A stretch of DNA of 11,572 nucleotides from Chloroflexi bacterium RBG_16_68_14 (GTDB lineage: Bacteria > Chloroflexota > Dehalococcoidia > DSTF01 > RBG-16-68-14): contig MGOB01000050.1 of the NCBI GenBank assembly GCA_001796995.1, positions 55,813 through 67,384 of the forward strand, given 5' to 3'. Of the stretch, positions 1-6,012 are shown in pieces. Under the pieces are notes generated by a model, which worked only from the letters and a program-made list of their open reading frames with translations, ran no database searches and was not told the DNA's origin. Numbering within the stretch: the stretch's first letter is position 1; each line of letters starts with the position of its first letter. Position numbers and translations under genes: made by a program.

Positions 1-373
1 GCCCAAATGTCTCCCCGCCCGGAAGCCAGCCAAGGATGCCGTCGTACGCAGGGCCTGCCTCTGCCTCCACCGTTTGGCCGGCGTCGATGGGCGGCGGCGC
101 AGGCACGCCGGGAGATACCGGAAGGATGTCGCCGTCCGGCCCGTACAGCCGTGCTAGGACGTTCGATCCTCCCAGCGTGATAGGCGGGCTCTCGCTGGCC
201 CCGTCATGAAGCGCGAGCTCCCGGCGGAAGTGCGCGGCGGCGTTGACGAGCGAGCGGTCGATGTCCTCGTACGACCCGCGGTTGTGGACCGCGTACGCGG
301 TCGCAACGACGATGACCACCACCAAGGAAGTGAGCCCGGCGTACCACAACGCGAGGCGAAGGCGGATGGACAT
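1..373 (-). CDS. Sensor histidine kinase, N-terminal part (cut by window edge)
   Basis: This is the N-terminal 124 residues of a membrane sensor kinase; the rest lies beyond position 1. It starts at ATG 373-371, two bases after the stop of the response regulator, so the two are translationally linked. The protein opens MSIRLRLALWYAGL, then has one clear hydrophobic span at about residues 11-29, followed by an extracytoplasmic region containing DIDRSLVNAAAHFRREL, a layout typical of OmpR-partner kinases. The sensor part is about 95 residues as far as seen, and is Pro/Gly-rich. The HAMP, HisKA and ATPase domains are not in the window, so the kinase assignment rests on this N-terminus and on the adjacent regulator. 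The upstream cupredoxin gene hints at a copper or redox signal, but no ligand can be read from the sequence. Confidence 0.8.
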   Translation of the reverse strand, partial: MSIRLRLALWYAGLTSLVVVIVVATAYAVHNRGSYEDIDRSLVNAAAHFRRELALHDGASESPPITLGGSNVLARLYGPDGDILPVSPGVPAPPPIDAGQTVEAEAGPAYDGILGWLPGGETFG

Positions 374-375
374 GG

Positions 376-1065
376 CTATTCTTCGCGGAGGGCGTAGCCC
401 GCGCCGCGAACGGTCTGGATCAGGCGCGGCTCGCCCTGCTCTTCCAGCTTCCGCCGCAGCGCCCCGACATACACTTCAACGATGTTCGCGTTGCCCCCAA
501 AGTCATATCCCCAGACGCGCTCCATGATCTGGTCTTTCGTCAGCACCTGCCGGGGGTGGGACATGAGGAGGTGAAGCAGCTCGTACTCGGTGGTCGTCAG
601 GTTGATCTGGCGGTCTCCTCGGAAGGCGATGCGTGCTCCTGTGTCGAGCCGCAGATCCTCGTAGACCAGCACCTCCGGCTGCTGGCCCTCCCGGCGGCGG
701 AGGAGAGCCCGCACACGGGCGGAGAGCACCTCGAAGCTAAACGGCTTGGTGACGTAGTCGTCGGCTCCGGTGTCCAGCCCCGCGATCTGGTCGGCGGGCG
801 CGTCCCTTGCGGTCAGGAGCAGGATGGGCAGTGATGGGTCAGCCTCGCGCAGCCGGCGGCACACCTCGAGGCCATCCATCTCCGGCATCATGACATCCAG
901 GACGACGAGCGCCGGCGGCCGCTCGCGGGCCAGCCTGAGCGCCTCTGGGCCTGAGTCCGCGGTTGAGACCTCATACCCTTCGTAGGCGAAGCCGCGGCGT
1001 AACAGGCTCGTGACCGCCGGGTCGTCGTCGACCACCAGGATGCAGGCTCTGCGCTGACCGCTCAC
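376..1065 (-). CDS. OmpR/PhoB-family response regulator
   Basis: A two-domain transcription factor of 229 residues. The receiver domain (about residues 7-120) shows the acidic pair in ILVVDDDP (D13, D14), the phosphoacceptor D57 in VVLDVMMPEMDG, a switch Thr in LLLTARD and K107 in VTKPF. The winged-helix DNA-binding domain follows at about 133-227, with TTTEYELLHLL, VWGYDFGGNANIVEVYV and QTVRGAGYALR, the usual OmpR-family landmarks; it recalls the MprA-like subgroup. I chose GTG at 1065 because it lies nine residues before the conserved ILVVDDD; the frame stays open to 1155, but those extra 30 residues do not look coding. The partner kinase starts 2 bases after the stop. It is the best candidate to bind the 11-bp-spaced arrays at 1835-1930, as this family binds tandem direct repeats. 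Confidence 0.93.
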   Translation of the reverse strand: MSGQRRACILVVDDDPAVTSLLRRGFAYEGYEVSTADSGPEALRLARERPPALVVLDVMMPEMDGLEVCRRLREADPSLPILLLTARDAPADQIAGLDTGADDYVTKPFSFEVLSARVRALLRRREGQQPEVLVYEDLRLDTGARIAFRGDRQINLTTTEYELLHLLMSHPRQVLTKDQIMERVWGYDFGGNANIVEVYVGALRRKLEEQGEPRLIQTVRGAGYALREE

Positions 1066-1074
1066 GCCATCAGT

Positions 1075-1100
1075 ATAGAACGTGCCTGATAGAACGTGCC
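1075..1100. repeat. Two tandem 12-bp direct repeats between cupredoxin and regulator genes
   Basis: ATAGAACGTGCC occurs at 1075-1086 and again, identically, at 1089-1100, with a TG spacer (14-bp period). The pair sits in the 53-bp gap between the cupredoxin-like gene and the response regulator, just upstream of the regulator's GTG start. It may be an internal regulatory site or a slippage duplication. The period differs from the 11-bp grid at 1835-1930, so it is probably not the same operator. Confidence 0.6.
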
Positions 1101-1118
1101 CGCCCGCGGCTGGGGCGC

Positions 1119-1532
1119 TCACCTCCGACCGGTGCCGAGGAGCGACCCCCACCACCGACGTCCTTGGACCACGACGAGTGTCCCCTGGTACATGCCCAGT
1201 TCGCAGGTGAAGAGGAACTCCCCCACCCGATCAGGCAGGAGGTCAATGACGGTCGCTCGGTGGCCGGGCAGAGCGCGAGAGACGCCGAAGTCCGGGAAGA
1301 TCACGCGCTGCGAGCAGGGGTCATCCTCATCGCGGACAAATGTCAGCCGGAGCGGGATGCCGAGTCGAGCAACGACGGTCGACGGGCGGTACCGTTCGCG
1401 GACGATGACGGTCGTCTCCTGGACGCCGTCCGGCCCCAAGCGCGCGCGCCGCGGGCGGCTGCCGACGTAGAGCCAGCCGCTCAGGACCGCGACGAGGCCG
1501 GCAAGGGGGCTCAACGCGATCAGCGGTTCCAT
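1119..1532 (-). CDS. Membrane-anchored cupredoxin-like protein
   Basis: A 137-residue protein with a hydrophobic N-terminal anchor (about 3-24) and a cupredoxin-like fold after it. The span RYRPSTVVARLGIPLRLTF, then CSQRVIFPDFG, then DRVGEFLFTCELGMYQGTLVV matches the plastocyanin-domain (COG4633-type) pattern in which a Cys near the C-terminus is followed by a Met and Gly. Candidate metal-binding or structural residues are C73, C110 and M114. No His lies between C110 and M114, so a classical type-1 copper site is not obvious. The start is ATG 1532-1530, preceded by a strong GGAGGGGG; an upstream GTG at 1622 would add 30 residues of no protein-like character. It probably faces the periplasm and binds or senses copper. 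Copper is an inference from the family; no metal transporter is visible here. Confidence 0.75.
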   Translation of the reverse strand: MEPLIALSPLAGLVAVLSGWLYVGSRPRRARLGPDGVQETTVIVRERYRPSTVVARLGIPLRLTFVRDEDDPCSQRVIFPDFGVSRALPGHRATVIDLLPDRVGEFLFTCELGMYQGTLVVVQGRRWWGSLLGTGRR

Positions 1533-1683
1533 GGCGCCCCCTCCGATCTTCCACTCGATTAGCTGGTCCCTCGGCGGCCCCCTGGAGCGCGTCGACGGCG
1601 TGGCGGGGGCGCACCCGGACACGCTCCAGGGTGGACGCCGGCGGGGGAGGTACGCGGCTGAGCGGGCGGGTTCATCAGGTGAC
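1533..1683. other. Intergenic stretch with no supported gene
   Basis: These 151 bases lie between the 33-codon mini-ORF and the cupredoxin gene on the minus strand. The frame of the cupredoxin stays open to GTG 1622 but reads as Arg/Pro-rich text without family character. No convincing promoter or terminator was seen, so the region probably acts as an internal leader of the minus-strand operon. Confidence 0.4.
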
Positions 1684-1785
1684 TTAGTGCTCCATGCCGG
1701 GCATGTCTGTCGGCATCGGCGACGGCGTCGCCGCAGTTGGTTGGTGCCAGGGAACTTGCCTGGTGTCCGTCGCTGTCGTGGCCAT
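1684..1785 (-). CDS. Small Met/His-containing peptide, possible copper-binding leader
   Basis: A 33-codon ORF from ATG 1785-1783 to TAA 1686-1684. It is preceded by GGGGAGG three bases upstream of the ATG and ends MPTDMPGMEH. That Met-rich, His-ended tail resembles the short Met/His motifs found in copper-handling proteins. There is no signal peptide or membrane span. The ORF is the first thing downstream of the left-facing promoter of the divergent control region, and it precedes the cupredoxin gene by about 150 bases, so it could be a leader peptide or a small metal-binding protein. A 102-bp ORF can arise by chance in GC-rich DNA. The placement, ribosome site and composition together make it plausible but not certain. 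Confidence 0.45.
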   Translation of the reverse strand: MATTATDTRQVPWHQPTAATPSPMPTDMPGMEH

Positions 1786-1820
1786 AGACCTCCCCTTCCT
1801 CGTCCGTTGGGCTCGGTTTG

Positions 1821-1826
1821 ATGGTA
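1821..1826 (-). promoter_or_regulatory. Candidate -10 hexamer of the leftward (cupredoxin/two-component) operon
   Basis: TACCAT on the minus strand (1826 to 1821). It lies exactly 8 bp beyond the edge of the four-unit array at 1835-1878 and about 36 bp before the mini-ORF start. No good -35 exists; the array occupies that position, as in activator-dependent PhoB-type promoters. Its mirror image is TACCGT at 1939-1944. Confidence 0.5.
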
Positions 1827-1834
1827 GGCGAGAA

Positions 1835-1878
1835 GCCTGAATCCAGGCTGAGGACGGCCTGAGGAGGGCCTGAGAGTG
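1835..1878 (+). promoter_or_regulatory. Regulator-binding array, four 11-bp units (rightward CTGA)
   Basis: Four consecutive 11-bp units start at 1835, 1846, 1857 and 1868. They share CTGA at 1837, 1848, 1859 and 1870, mostly as GCCTGA followed by a purine-rich stretch. Tandem direct repeats with an 11-bp period are the known mode of DNA recognition by OmpR/PhoB-family regulators, which bind head-to-tail on one face of the helix. A regulator of that family is encoded about 770 bp away in the operon this array adjoins, so autoregulation is the simplest reading. Confidence 0.8.
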
Positions 1879-1886
1879 CCGGGCCT

Positions 1887-1930
1887 TGCTCTCAGCGGCT
1901 CTTCAGGCGCCGCTCAGGCGCTCTTCAGCC
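1887..1930 (-). promoter_or_regulatory. Regulator-binding array, four 11-bp units (leftward CTGA)
   Basis: TCAG, the complement of CTGA, occurs at 1892, 1903, 1914 and 1925, again with an exact 11-bp period. Read on the minus strand the units match the left array (GCCTGA followed by purine-rich text such as AGAGC). The first core here is exactly 22 bp after the last of the left array, so all eight cores share one 11-bp register with a single empty slot at 1881. The array abuts the promoter region of the methyltransferase that starts at 1978. Confidence 0.8.
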
Positions 1931-1938
1931 TGGCCACG

Positions 1939-1944
1939 TACCGT
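1939..1944 (+). promoter_or_regulatory. Candidate -10 hexamer of the first methyltransferase gene
   Basis: TACCGT lies exactly 8 bp after the end of the right-hand array at 1930 and 33 bp before the start codon at 1978. It mirrors TACCAT on the other side at the same 8-bp distance. No separate -35 is visible, which fits activator-dependent transcription. Confidence 0.45.
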
Positions 1945-1977
1945 GTGAGGGAGGACGAAGGATAGGAGGTAGACGTC

Positions 1978-2625
1978 ATGACCACAGCAGCAAGCGTTGA
2001 TCCCGCCGCAGAGCTCGTGCGGAAGCGGTACAACCGTGTCGCGCGCTTCTACGATCTGGAGCAGGCCCTGGGTGAGCGCCTTCTGTTCGAGCGGCTGCGA
2101 CGACAGCTCTGGGAGAGGGTCCCGAGGCAAGCGACGGTGCTGGAGGTAGGCGTTGGCACGGGGATCAACATGCGCCACTATCCCCCGGATGCGCGCATCA
2201 CCGCCATCGACATCTCAGAGGCGATGCTCGCGCGCGCCCAGGCCCGAGCCCAGCGCCTGAACCTCGCCGTGGAGCTGGCGCAGATGGACGCGCAGCGCCT
2301 GGAGTTCGCCGACGACTCGTTCGACGCCGTGGTGGCGACGTTCGTCTTCTGCTCCGTGCCCGACCCCGTGGCCGGGCTCCAGGAGGCCAGGCGCGTCCTG
2401 CGGCCGGGAGGCCAGCTTCTACTGCTAGAGCACGTGCGGAGCGAGAACGCCTTAGCCGGCAAGCTGATGGACTGGCTGAATCCGCTCATTGTGCGGCTGG
2501 CGGGGGCCAACATCAACCGCCGCACGGTGGAGAACGTCCGGCTAGCCGGACTTGACGACCTGCGCGTTTCGAGCCGTCTGCTGAATATCGTGAAGCTGAT
2601 CGAGGCGCGCAAGACTTCTCCATAA
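1978..2625 (+). CDS. Class I SAM-dependent methyltransferase (UbiE/PmtA-like)
   Basis: A 215-residue soluble methyltransferase. The SAM-binding glycine motif is VLEVGVGTGINMRHYP (about residues 54-69), followed by ITAIDISEAML with the acidic residue that holds the SAM ribose, then FDAVVATFVFCSVPDP and VLRPGGQLLLLEHVRSE. The C-terminal part, with GANINRRTVENVRLAGL, resembles methyltransferases annotated as phosphatidylethanolamine N-methyltransferase-like, but the substrate cannot be told from sequence. The start is supported by AGGAGG eight bases before the ATG. It is the rightward target of the eight-unit divergent control region, which suggests shared regulation with the cupredoxin and two-component operon. 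A lipid or quinone methylation role under metal or membrane stress is possible, but is only an inference. Confidence 0.88.
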   Translation: MTTAASVDPAAELVRKRYNRVARFYDLEQALGERLLFERLRRQLWERVPRQATVLEVGVGTGINMRHYPPDARITAIDISEAMLARAQARAQRLNLAVELAQMDAQRLEFADDSFDAVVATFVFCSVPDPVAGLQEARRVLRPGGQLLLLEHVRSENALAGKLMDWLNPLIVRLAGANINRRTVENVRLAGLDDLRVSSRLLNIVKLIEARKTSP

Positions 2626-2684
2626 GCGCCGGTGTCCCCGAAGGGCCGCTCGCCGTCGCGGCAAGGTGGAGATGGTAGACTCAG

Positions 2685-3413
2685 ATGAAGGATTGGCCTG
2701 ACATGGAGCGAGAGGACACCCGGCAGAGCGGCACTGGGGCCCCTGTCATCGACGCGGCCGGGAGCCGGCGCGGCTACCGGCGCCTCGCCCGCATCTACGA
2801 CTGGCTGGCTGTTCCGTGGCTCACCAACGGGCTGCGTCGAGAGGCCGTCGCGCGGCTGGAGTTACGCCGCGGGTATTCCGTGCTGGATTTGGGCTGCGGC
2901 ACCGGGCTCAGCTTCCCCTTTCTCGTGGACGCTGTTGGCCCGGATGGTCGCGTGGTTGGGGCGGACCTCAGCCCCGACCAGTTGGCCCGTGCCCGCGAAC
3001 GGGCTGCGGTCGCAGGCTGGGAGAACGTCTCCCTCGTTGAGGCGAATGCCGAGGAGCTGTCGCTGGACGGGCAGTTCGATGGCATCCTATCCTCCTACAC
3101 GCACGACATCATGACCTCCCCACTGGCCGTCGAGCGGGCCGTGGCACATCTGAAACCCCGGGGCCGGTTTGTCGCGCTGGGGTTCGTCCGTCCAACGGGG
3201 TGGCGTGCGCCTCTCAATCTGGCATTCGTCATCTTCTACAAGGTGTTGCGCGTACCCGTCAACTGGGATGCTGAGACGTCTCACCGTCCCTGGACAAACC
3301 TCGAACGAGCCCTGGGCCGTGTGTCCGTGAAAGAGCGTTTGCTCGGCACCTGGTACCGGGCGGCAGGAACGAAGGCGGTGGCGGGTGATGGACCAGAGAG
3401 CCGGGCTTCCTAG
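2685..3413 (+). CDS. Class I SAM-dependent methyltransferase (UbiE-like), second copy
   Basis: A methyltransferase of up to 242 residues with the SAM motif VLDLGCGTGLSFPFL, the acidic VVGADLSPDQLARARERA, and FDGILSSYTHDIMTSPLAVERAV followed by LKPRGRFVALGF. It differs clearly from the preceding methyltransferase, so it is not a recent duplicate. The C-terminal half carries a hydrophobic stretch (LNLAFVIFYKVL) and many aromatic residues, which might bind a membrane or a hydrophobic substrate. The start is uncertain: ATG 2685 has GGAG 13 bases upstream, while ATG 2703 has AAGGA ten bases upstream and would remove six residues. The gene follows the first methyltransferase by 59 bp in the same direction. 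Its stop overlaps a stop on the opposite strand at 3410-3412. The substrate is unknown. Confidence 0.85.
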   Translation: MKDWPDMEREDTRQSGTGAPVIDAAGSRRGYRRLARIYDWLAVPWLTNGLRREAVARLELRRGYSVLDLGCGTGLSFPFLVDAVGPDGRVVGADLSPDQLARARERAAVAGWENVSLVEANAEELSLDGQFDGILSSYTHDIMTSPLAVERAVAHLKPRGRFVALGFVRPTGWRAPLNLAFVIFYKVLRVPVNWDAETSHRPWTNLERALGRVSVKERLLGTWYRAAGTKAVAGDGPESRAS

Positions 3414-3562
3414 CCGGCGCCGGCCTTGAGGGACGCTGCCACCGCCTCGTAGATCTCGTCCACGTCCAGATACATGGGAGTGCCGTGGCCGGGCCAGTCC
3501 CAGCGCCAGACCATCCCCCCCGGCCTTCGAGAGTCGCTCGCTGAAGACCAAGTGGTCGCCAT
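3410..3562 (-). pseudogene. Possible decayed or frameshifted short gene between convergent genes
   Basis: The minus strand reads MVWRWDWPGHGTPMYLDVDE and on to a stop at 3412-3410, 34 residues from ATG 3514. Just upstream in another frame it reads PDGDHLVFSERLSKAGG. The two join at a run of seven G residues (minus strand, complement of 3515-3521), a classic slippage site. Together they read like the end of one ordinary acidic protein, in contrast to the Arg/Pro-rich text of the shadow frames here. No family is recognised. Alternatives are a genuine 34-residue ORF or chance. The remaining bases up to 3645 hold only small inverted repeats (for example ACTTCG-GCT-CGAAGT at 3576-3590) and no clear gene. 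Confidence 0.3.
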
Positions 3563-3645
3563 CTGGTCACATTCCACTTCGGCTCGAAGTCAGCGCGAAC
3601 GCCGTGTCTCGGTTGCGGTCACCACGTCACGGCCCGCAGAGGCTT

Positions 3646-5205
3646 CTACCGGTCTACCGGGGCACTGCTCGCTGCGACACTCACCGCCACCCTGGTACCG
3701 TCGCCGGGGGCGGAGTGTAGCTCGAAGTGACCGCCTACGAGTTCTGCTCGCTCCTTCATGCCCATCAGGCCGAGCTTCCCAGCGCGACCGAGCTCGGCCA
3801 AATCCCGGGGAGGTGAGAATCCTCGGCCGTCGTCTGAGACAGACAGCCGGATGCCTTCTTCGGTGAACTCCAGCTCCACCGTTGCGGAAGCGGCGCCGGC
3901 GTGCTTCTCCGCATTTCGAAGGGACTCTTGGGCAATCCGGAAGAGGGCGAGCTCCACCGGGCTGTCGACCCGGCGCGGTCGCCCCCTAACCAGGAGCCGT
4001 GCCCCGCCAGGAAGGCGCTCGTTGGCTTCTTCCACTGCTACTTCGATAGCCGGCAGCAGTCCCAGGTCGTCCAGCACGGAGGGGCGGAGGTCACGACTGT
4101 AGCGGCGGACTTCTTGGACAATGGTGCGCGTGTGGCTCAGGATCTCGTCAAGAGGCTGTTCCAAGTCTGGGCCGGCGCTGTTGGACAGCCGCTCCAGCCT
4201 GCGTACGACGTGTATCAGGTTCTGGGCCGTCTCATCGTGCAGCTCGCGGGCGATCCGCAGCCGCTCGTCCTCCTGCGCCTGGGTCACCTGTCTGGCGTAT
4301 GATTGCAGGCTCTCCTGCCGCTGGCGGTAGAGCCTGGCGTTCTCCAGAGCAACGCGCACCTGACCAGCCACAGTCGTGAGCAGATCCACCTGCTCCCGCG
4401 TGAGGGTCGCTTCATCGGCGGCAGTGACGCCCAGCGAACCGAGGATGCTTGCCTCTCCCAGGAGCGGTGTGACTACCGATCGGTTCTCCGAGACCAGCGG
4501 CTGCTGCGTCTGCGCTAGCCGTCGGTGCAGCTCGAGAGCGAGTTCGGCGGGCGCGGATAGGCGTGAATCAGCGCTCTCCACCAGGGTGGTGGTGCCACTG
4601 CCATCTGTCTCCGGCTCCAGGCACAACCAAGCGGCCTCAAGCGGGAGGCCCGAGAGCAGGCAACGCAAGACCCGTGGAACCTGCTGCTCCACGTCCAGGG
4701 TGTGGCTGAGGATTTCACCAACCTCGTTCAGCAGTCTGAGGCTGGCGCTCGTCTCCTCAGCCCGTTTGCGCAGCTTGGTCTCCAGGTCCACCCGCCAGGC
4801 CACGAGAATGCCCACCGGGAGGGTGACCGCTAACTGTCCGAGCTCGGTGAACCAGTGGAACTCGGAGCGGTGCCAGATCCAGGTGCTGGGAGAGGTGAGC
4901 GCCGCCGACCAGAGAGCCGTCATCACGGCTCCTTCCCAGCCATAGCTGAGGGCGGCGTACAGGAGAGGCACGATATAGAGCGTGATGCTCAGTCCGTGCA
5001 GGGTCTCGAAGGGGTTGGTAAACCCCAGCGTCTCGAGGACGTAGTGAGGAGTTGAGGAAACTAGCACCAGCGCCTGCACCTGCCAGAACCGCCTCTCCCG
5101 CAGCCTCTGCGGTATCCGGCCAAGGGGAGCTGCCAGCCCACGCACGGGAGCGGCGCGCACGCGTAACTCCGTTCTTGACAAAGAAGCACCGGCGTCAGCG
5201 CTCAT
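3646..5205 (-). CDS. Membrane histidine kinase, NarL-partner type (GAF, HisKA_3, HATPase)
   Basis: A 519-residue sensor kinase. An N-terminal membrane region (about residues 42-138) has three or four hydrophobic spans, including LHGLSITLYIVPLLYAAL and LAVTLPVGILVAW. A short coiled linker (about 139-165) leads to a GAF-like domain (about 165-290). The HisKA_3 dimerisation domain has the phospho-acceptor H323 in RIARELHDETAQNL, and the ATPase domain shows the N box RNAEKHA, the G1 box SDDGRGF and G2 text GKLGLMGMKERAELVGG. The start is ATG 5205-5203, which overlaps the upstream regulator by 11 bp and has GGAGG six bases before it; the longer open frame to 5352 would be antisense-like text inside the regulator. 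The kinase and regulator form a NarL/DegS-type pair transcribed away from the redox cluster, which they may control. Confidence 0.93.
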   Translation of the reverse strand: MSADAGASLSRTELRVRAAPVRGLAAPLGRIPQRLRERRFWQVQALVLVSSTPHYVLETLGFTNPFETLHGLSITLYIVPLLYAALSYGWEGAVMTALWSAALTSPSTWIWHRSEFHWFTELGQLAVTLPVGILVAWRVDLETKLRKRAEETSASLRLLNEVGEILSHTLDVEQQVPRVLRCLLSGLPLEAAWLCLEPETDGSGTTTLVESADSRLSAPAELALELHRRLAQTQQPLVSENRSVVTPLLGEASILGSLGVTAADEATLTREQVDLLTTVAGQVRVALENARLYRQRQESLQSYARQVTQAQEDERLRIARELHDETAQNLIHVVRRLERLSNSAGPDLEQPLDEILSHTRTIVQEVRRYSRDLRPSVLDDLGLLPAIEVAVEEANERLPGGARLLVRGRPRRVDSPVELALFRIAQESLRNAEKHAGAASATVELEFTEEGIRLSVSDDGRGFSPPRDLAELGRAGKLGLMGMKERAELVGGHFELHSAPGDGTRVAVSVAASSAPVDR

Positions 5206-5869
5206 CGAGGTCCTCCAGGCGCACGATACCGCGCCTGAGGCAGGCGACGACTGCCTCGGTGCGCGAGCCCACGCCGAGCTTATTGAAGATGTTCGTGAGG
5301 TGCGCCTGTACCGTGCGCATGCTGACGCTGAGGCGGGCGGCGATGCGAGCATTGCTCATTCCGCAGGCGGCGAGCAGCAGGATCTCTCGCTCCCGCTCCG
5401 TCAGCAGCTCTTCGGCATCCTTGGGCTGCGGTTCGACCGGCCCTTCCGCCGCAAAGCGAGCGAGCACCTTCCTGGCGATCGCAGGGTGCAGAACAGGCTC
5501 GCCGGCGTGGACGGAGCGCACCGCCTTGATCACCTCTGCTGAAGGCACATCTTTCAGCAGGTATCCCGCAGCCCCTGCCGCCAGGAGAGCGAACACGTAC
5601 TGATCGTAGTCGTACTGGGTGAGAACAAGCACCGCGGTGCTCGGCCGGACGGCTTTGATTTTCTCCGTCGCCTCGATGCCGGTCATGACCGGCATCGAGA
5701 TATCCAGGATGGCGACATCGGGGCTAAGCCGCTCAACCAAAGCGACCGCCTCGGCTCCGTTGGCTGCCTCCCCGACGACCTCGATGTCCGCCTCGCGCTC
5801 CAGCAGTTCGCGCGTTCCCTCCCGGACAATGGCATGGTCCTCAGCAATAATGACGCGAATCTTCTCCAT
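5195..5869 (-). CDS. NarL/FixJ-family response regulator (LuxR-type HTH)
   Basis: A 224-residue transcription factor. The receiver domain (about 4-120) has E10/D11, phosphoacceptor D56 in VAILDISMPVMTG, T84 and K106 in GYLLKDVPS. After a linker comes the LuxR-type helix-turn-helix at about 155-215: LTEREREILLLAACGMSNAR, then RTVQAHLTNIFNKLGV. All key residues are intact. The ATG at 5869-5867 has GGAGA about ten bases upstream. Its stop lies inside the start of the partner kinase, so the pair is co-translated. It is divergent from the ferredoxin/NrfD cluster, with a shared intergenic region containing a palindrome, which makes that cluster the likely target and autoregulation possible. Confidence 0.95.
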   Translation of the reverse strand: MEKIRVIIAEDHAIVREGTRELLEREADIEVVGEAANGAEAVALVERLSPDVAILDISMPVMTGIEATEKIKAVRPSTAVLVLTQYDYDQYVFALLAAGAAGYLLKDVPSAEVIKAVRSVHAGEPVLHPAIARKVLARFAAEGPVEPQPKDAEELLTEREREILLLAACGMSNARIAARLSVSMRTVQAHLTNIFNKLGVGSRTEAVVACLRRGIVRLEDLDER

Positions 5870-5906
5870 ATGAGTTCGTCTCCGCGAAGGTTACGCTAGC
5901 TCCACC

Positions 5907-5912
5907 ATTATA
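5907..5912 (-). promoter_or_regulatory. Consensus -10 box for the NarL-type two-component operon
   Basis: A perfect TATAAT on the minus strand (5912 to 5907), 37 bases upstream of the regulator's ATG. At the usual -35 spacing there is no TTGACA-like hexamer but GAGGCT, which is one arm of the palindrome at 5930-5942. This suggests the promoter is controlled by a factor binding there. Confidence 0.65.
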
Positions 5913-5929
5913 CCGCTCGCCCCGCCCGA

Positions 5930-5942
5930 AGCCTCGGAGGCT
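5930..5942. promoter_or_regulatory. Perfect 13-bp palindrome, candidate operator
   Basis: AGCCTC-G-GAGGCT is a perfect inverted repeat with 6-bp arms and one central base. It covers the -35 position of the TATAAT promoter of the NarL-type regulator and lies within the divergent region shared with the redox cluster. NarL-family dimers bind inverted repeats of short half-sites, so it could be the operator for this regulator. The half-site is not the classic NarL heptamer, and a 13-bp GC-rich palindrome can occur by chance. Confidence 0.4.
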
Positions 5943-5970
5943 CAAGCGCTGCGCACTCCTACGCTCGTCG

Positions 5971-6012
5971 ATTGCGTAACTCGTGCGCAATATACCTAAG
6001 CAATTTGTGCAC
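5971..6012. promoter_or_regulatory. Two overlapping inverted repeats upstream of the redox cluster
   Basis: ATTGCG at 5971-5976 pairs with CGCAAT at 5986-5991. GTGCGCAA at 5983-5990 pairs with TTGTGCAC at 6005-6012 with one mismatch. Sharing the middle arm, they could be alternative operator half-sites for the cluster's promoter, with TATACC at 5991-5996 as a weak -10. The open frame of the ferredoxin gene extends through here, so this reading needs the gene to start downstream. Support is modest. Confidence 0.3.

Noticed and set aside
1119..1622. Longer version of the cupredoxin gene from GTG 1622
   Set aside because: The extra 30 residues are Arg/Pro/Gly text without family likeness, while ATG 1532 has a strong ribosome site and is followed at once by the hydrophobic anchor.
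1835..1930. Reading the CTGA/TCAG region as a transcription terminator hairpin
   Set aside because: Arms such as CTGAGAG/CTCTCAG could pair, but both candidate promoters point outward, so the region would not be transcribed. The exact 11-bp grid fits protein binding better.
2676..2681. TAGACT as a -10 box for the second methyltransferase
   Set aside because: No -35 at a suitable distance, and the hexamer lies too close to ATG 2685; it would make sense only if the gene starts at 2703, which cannot be settled here.
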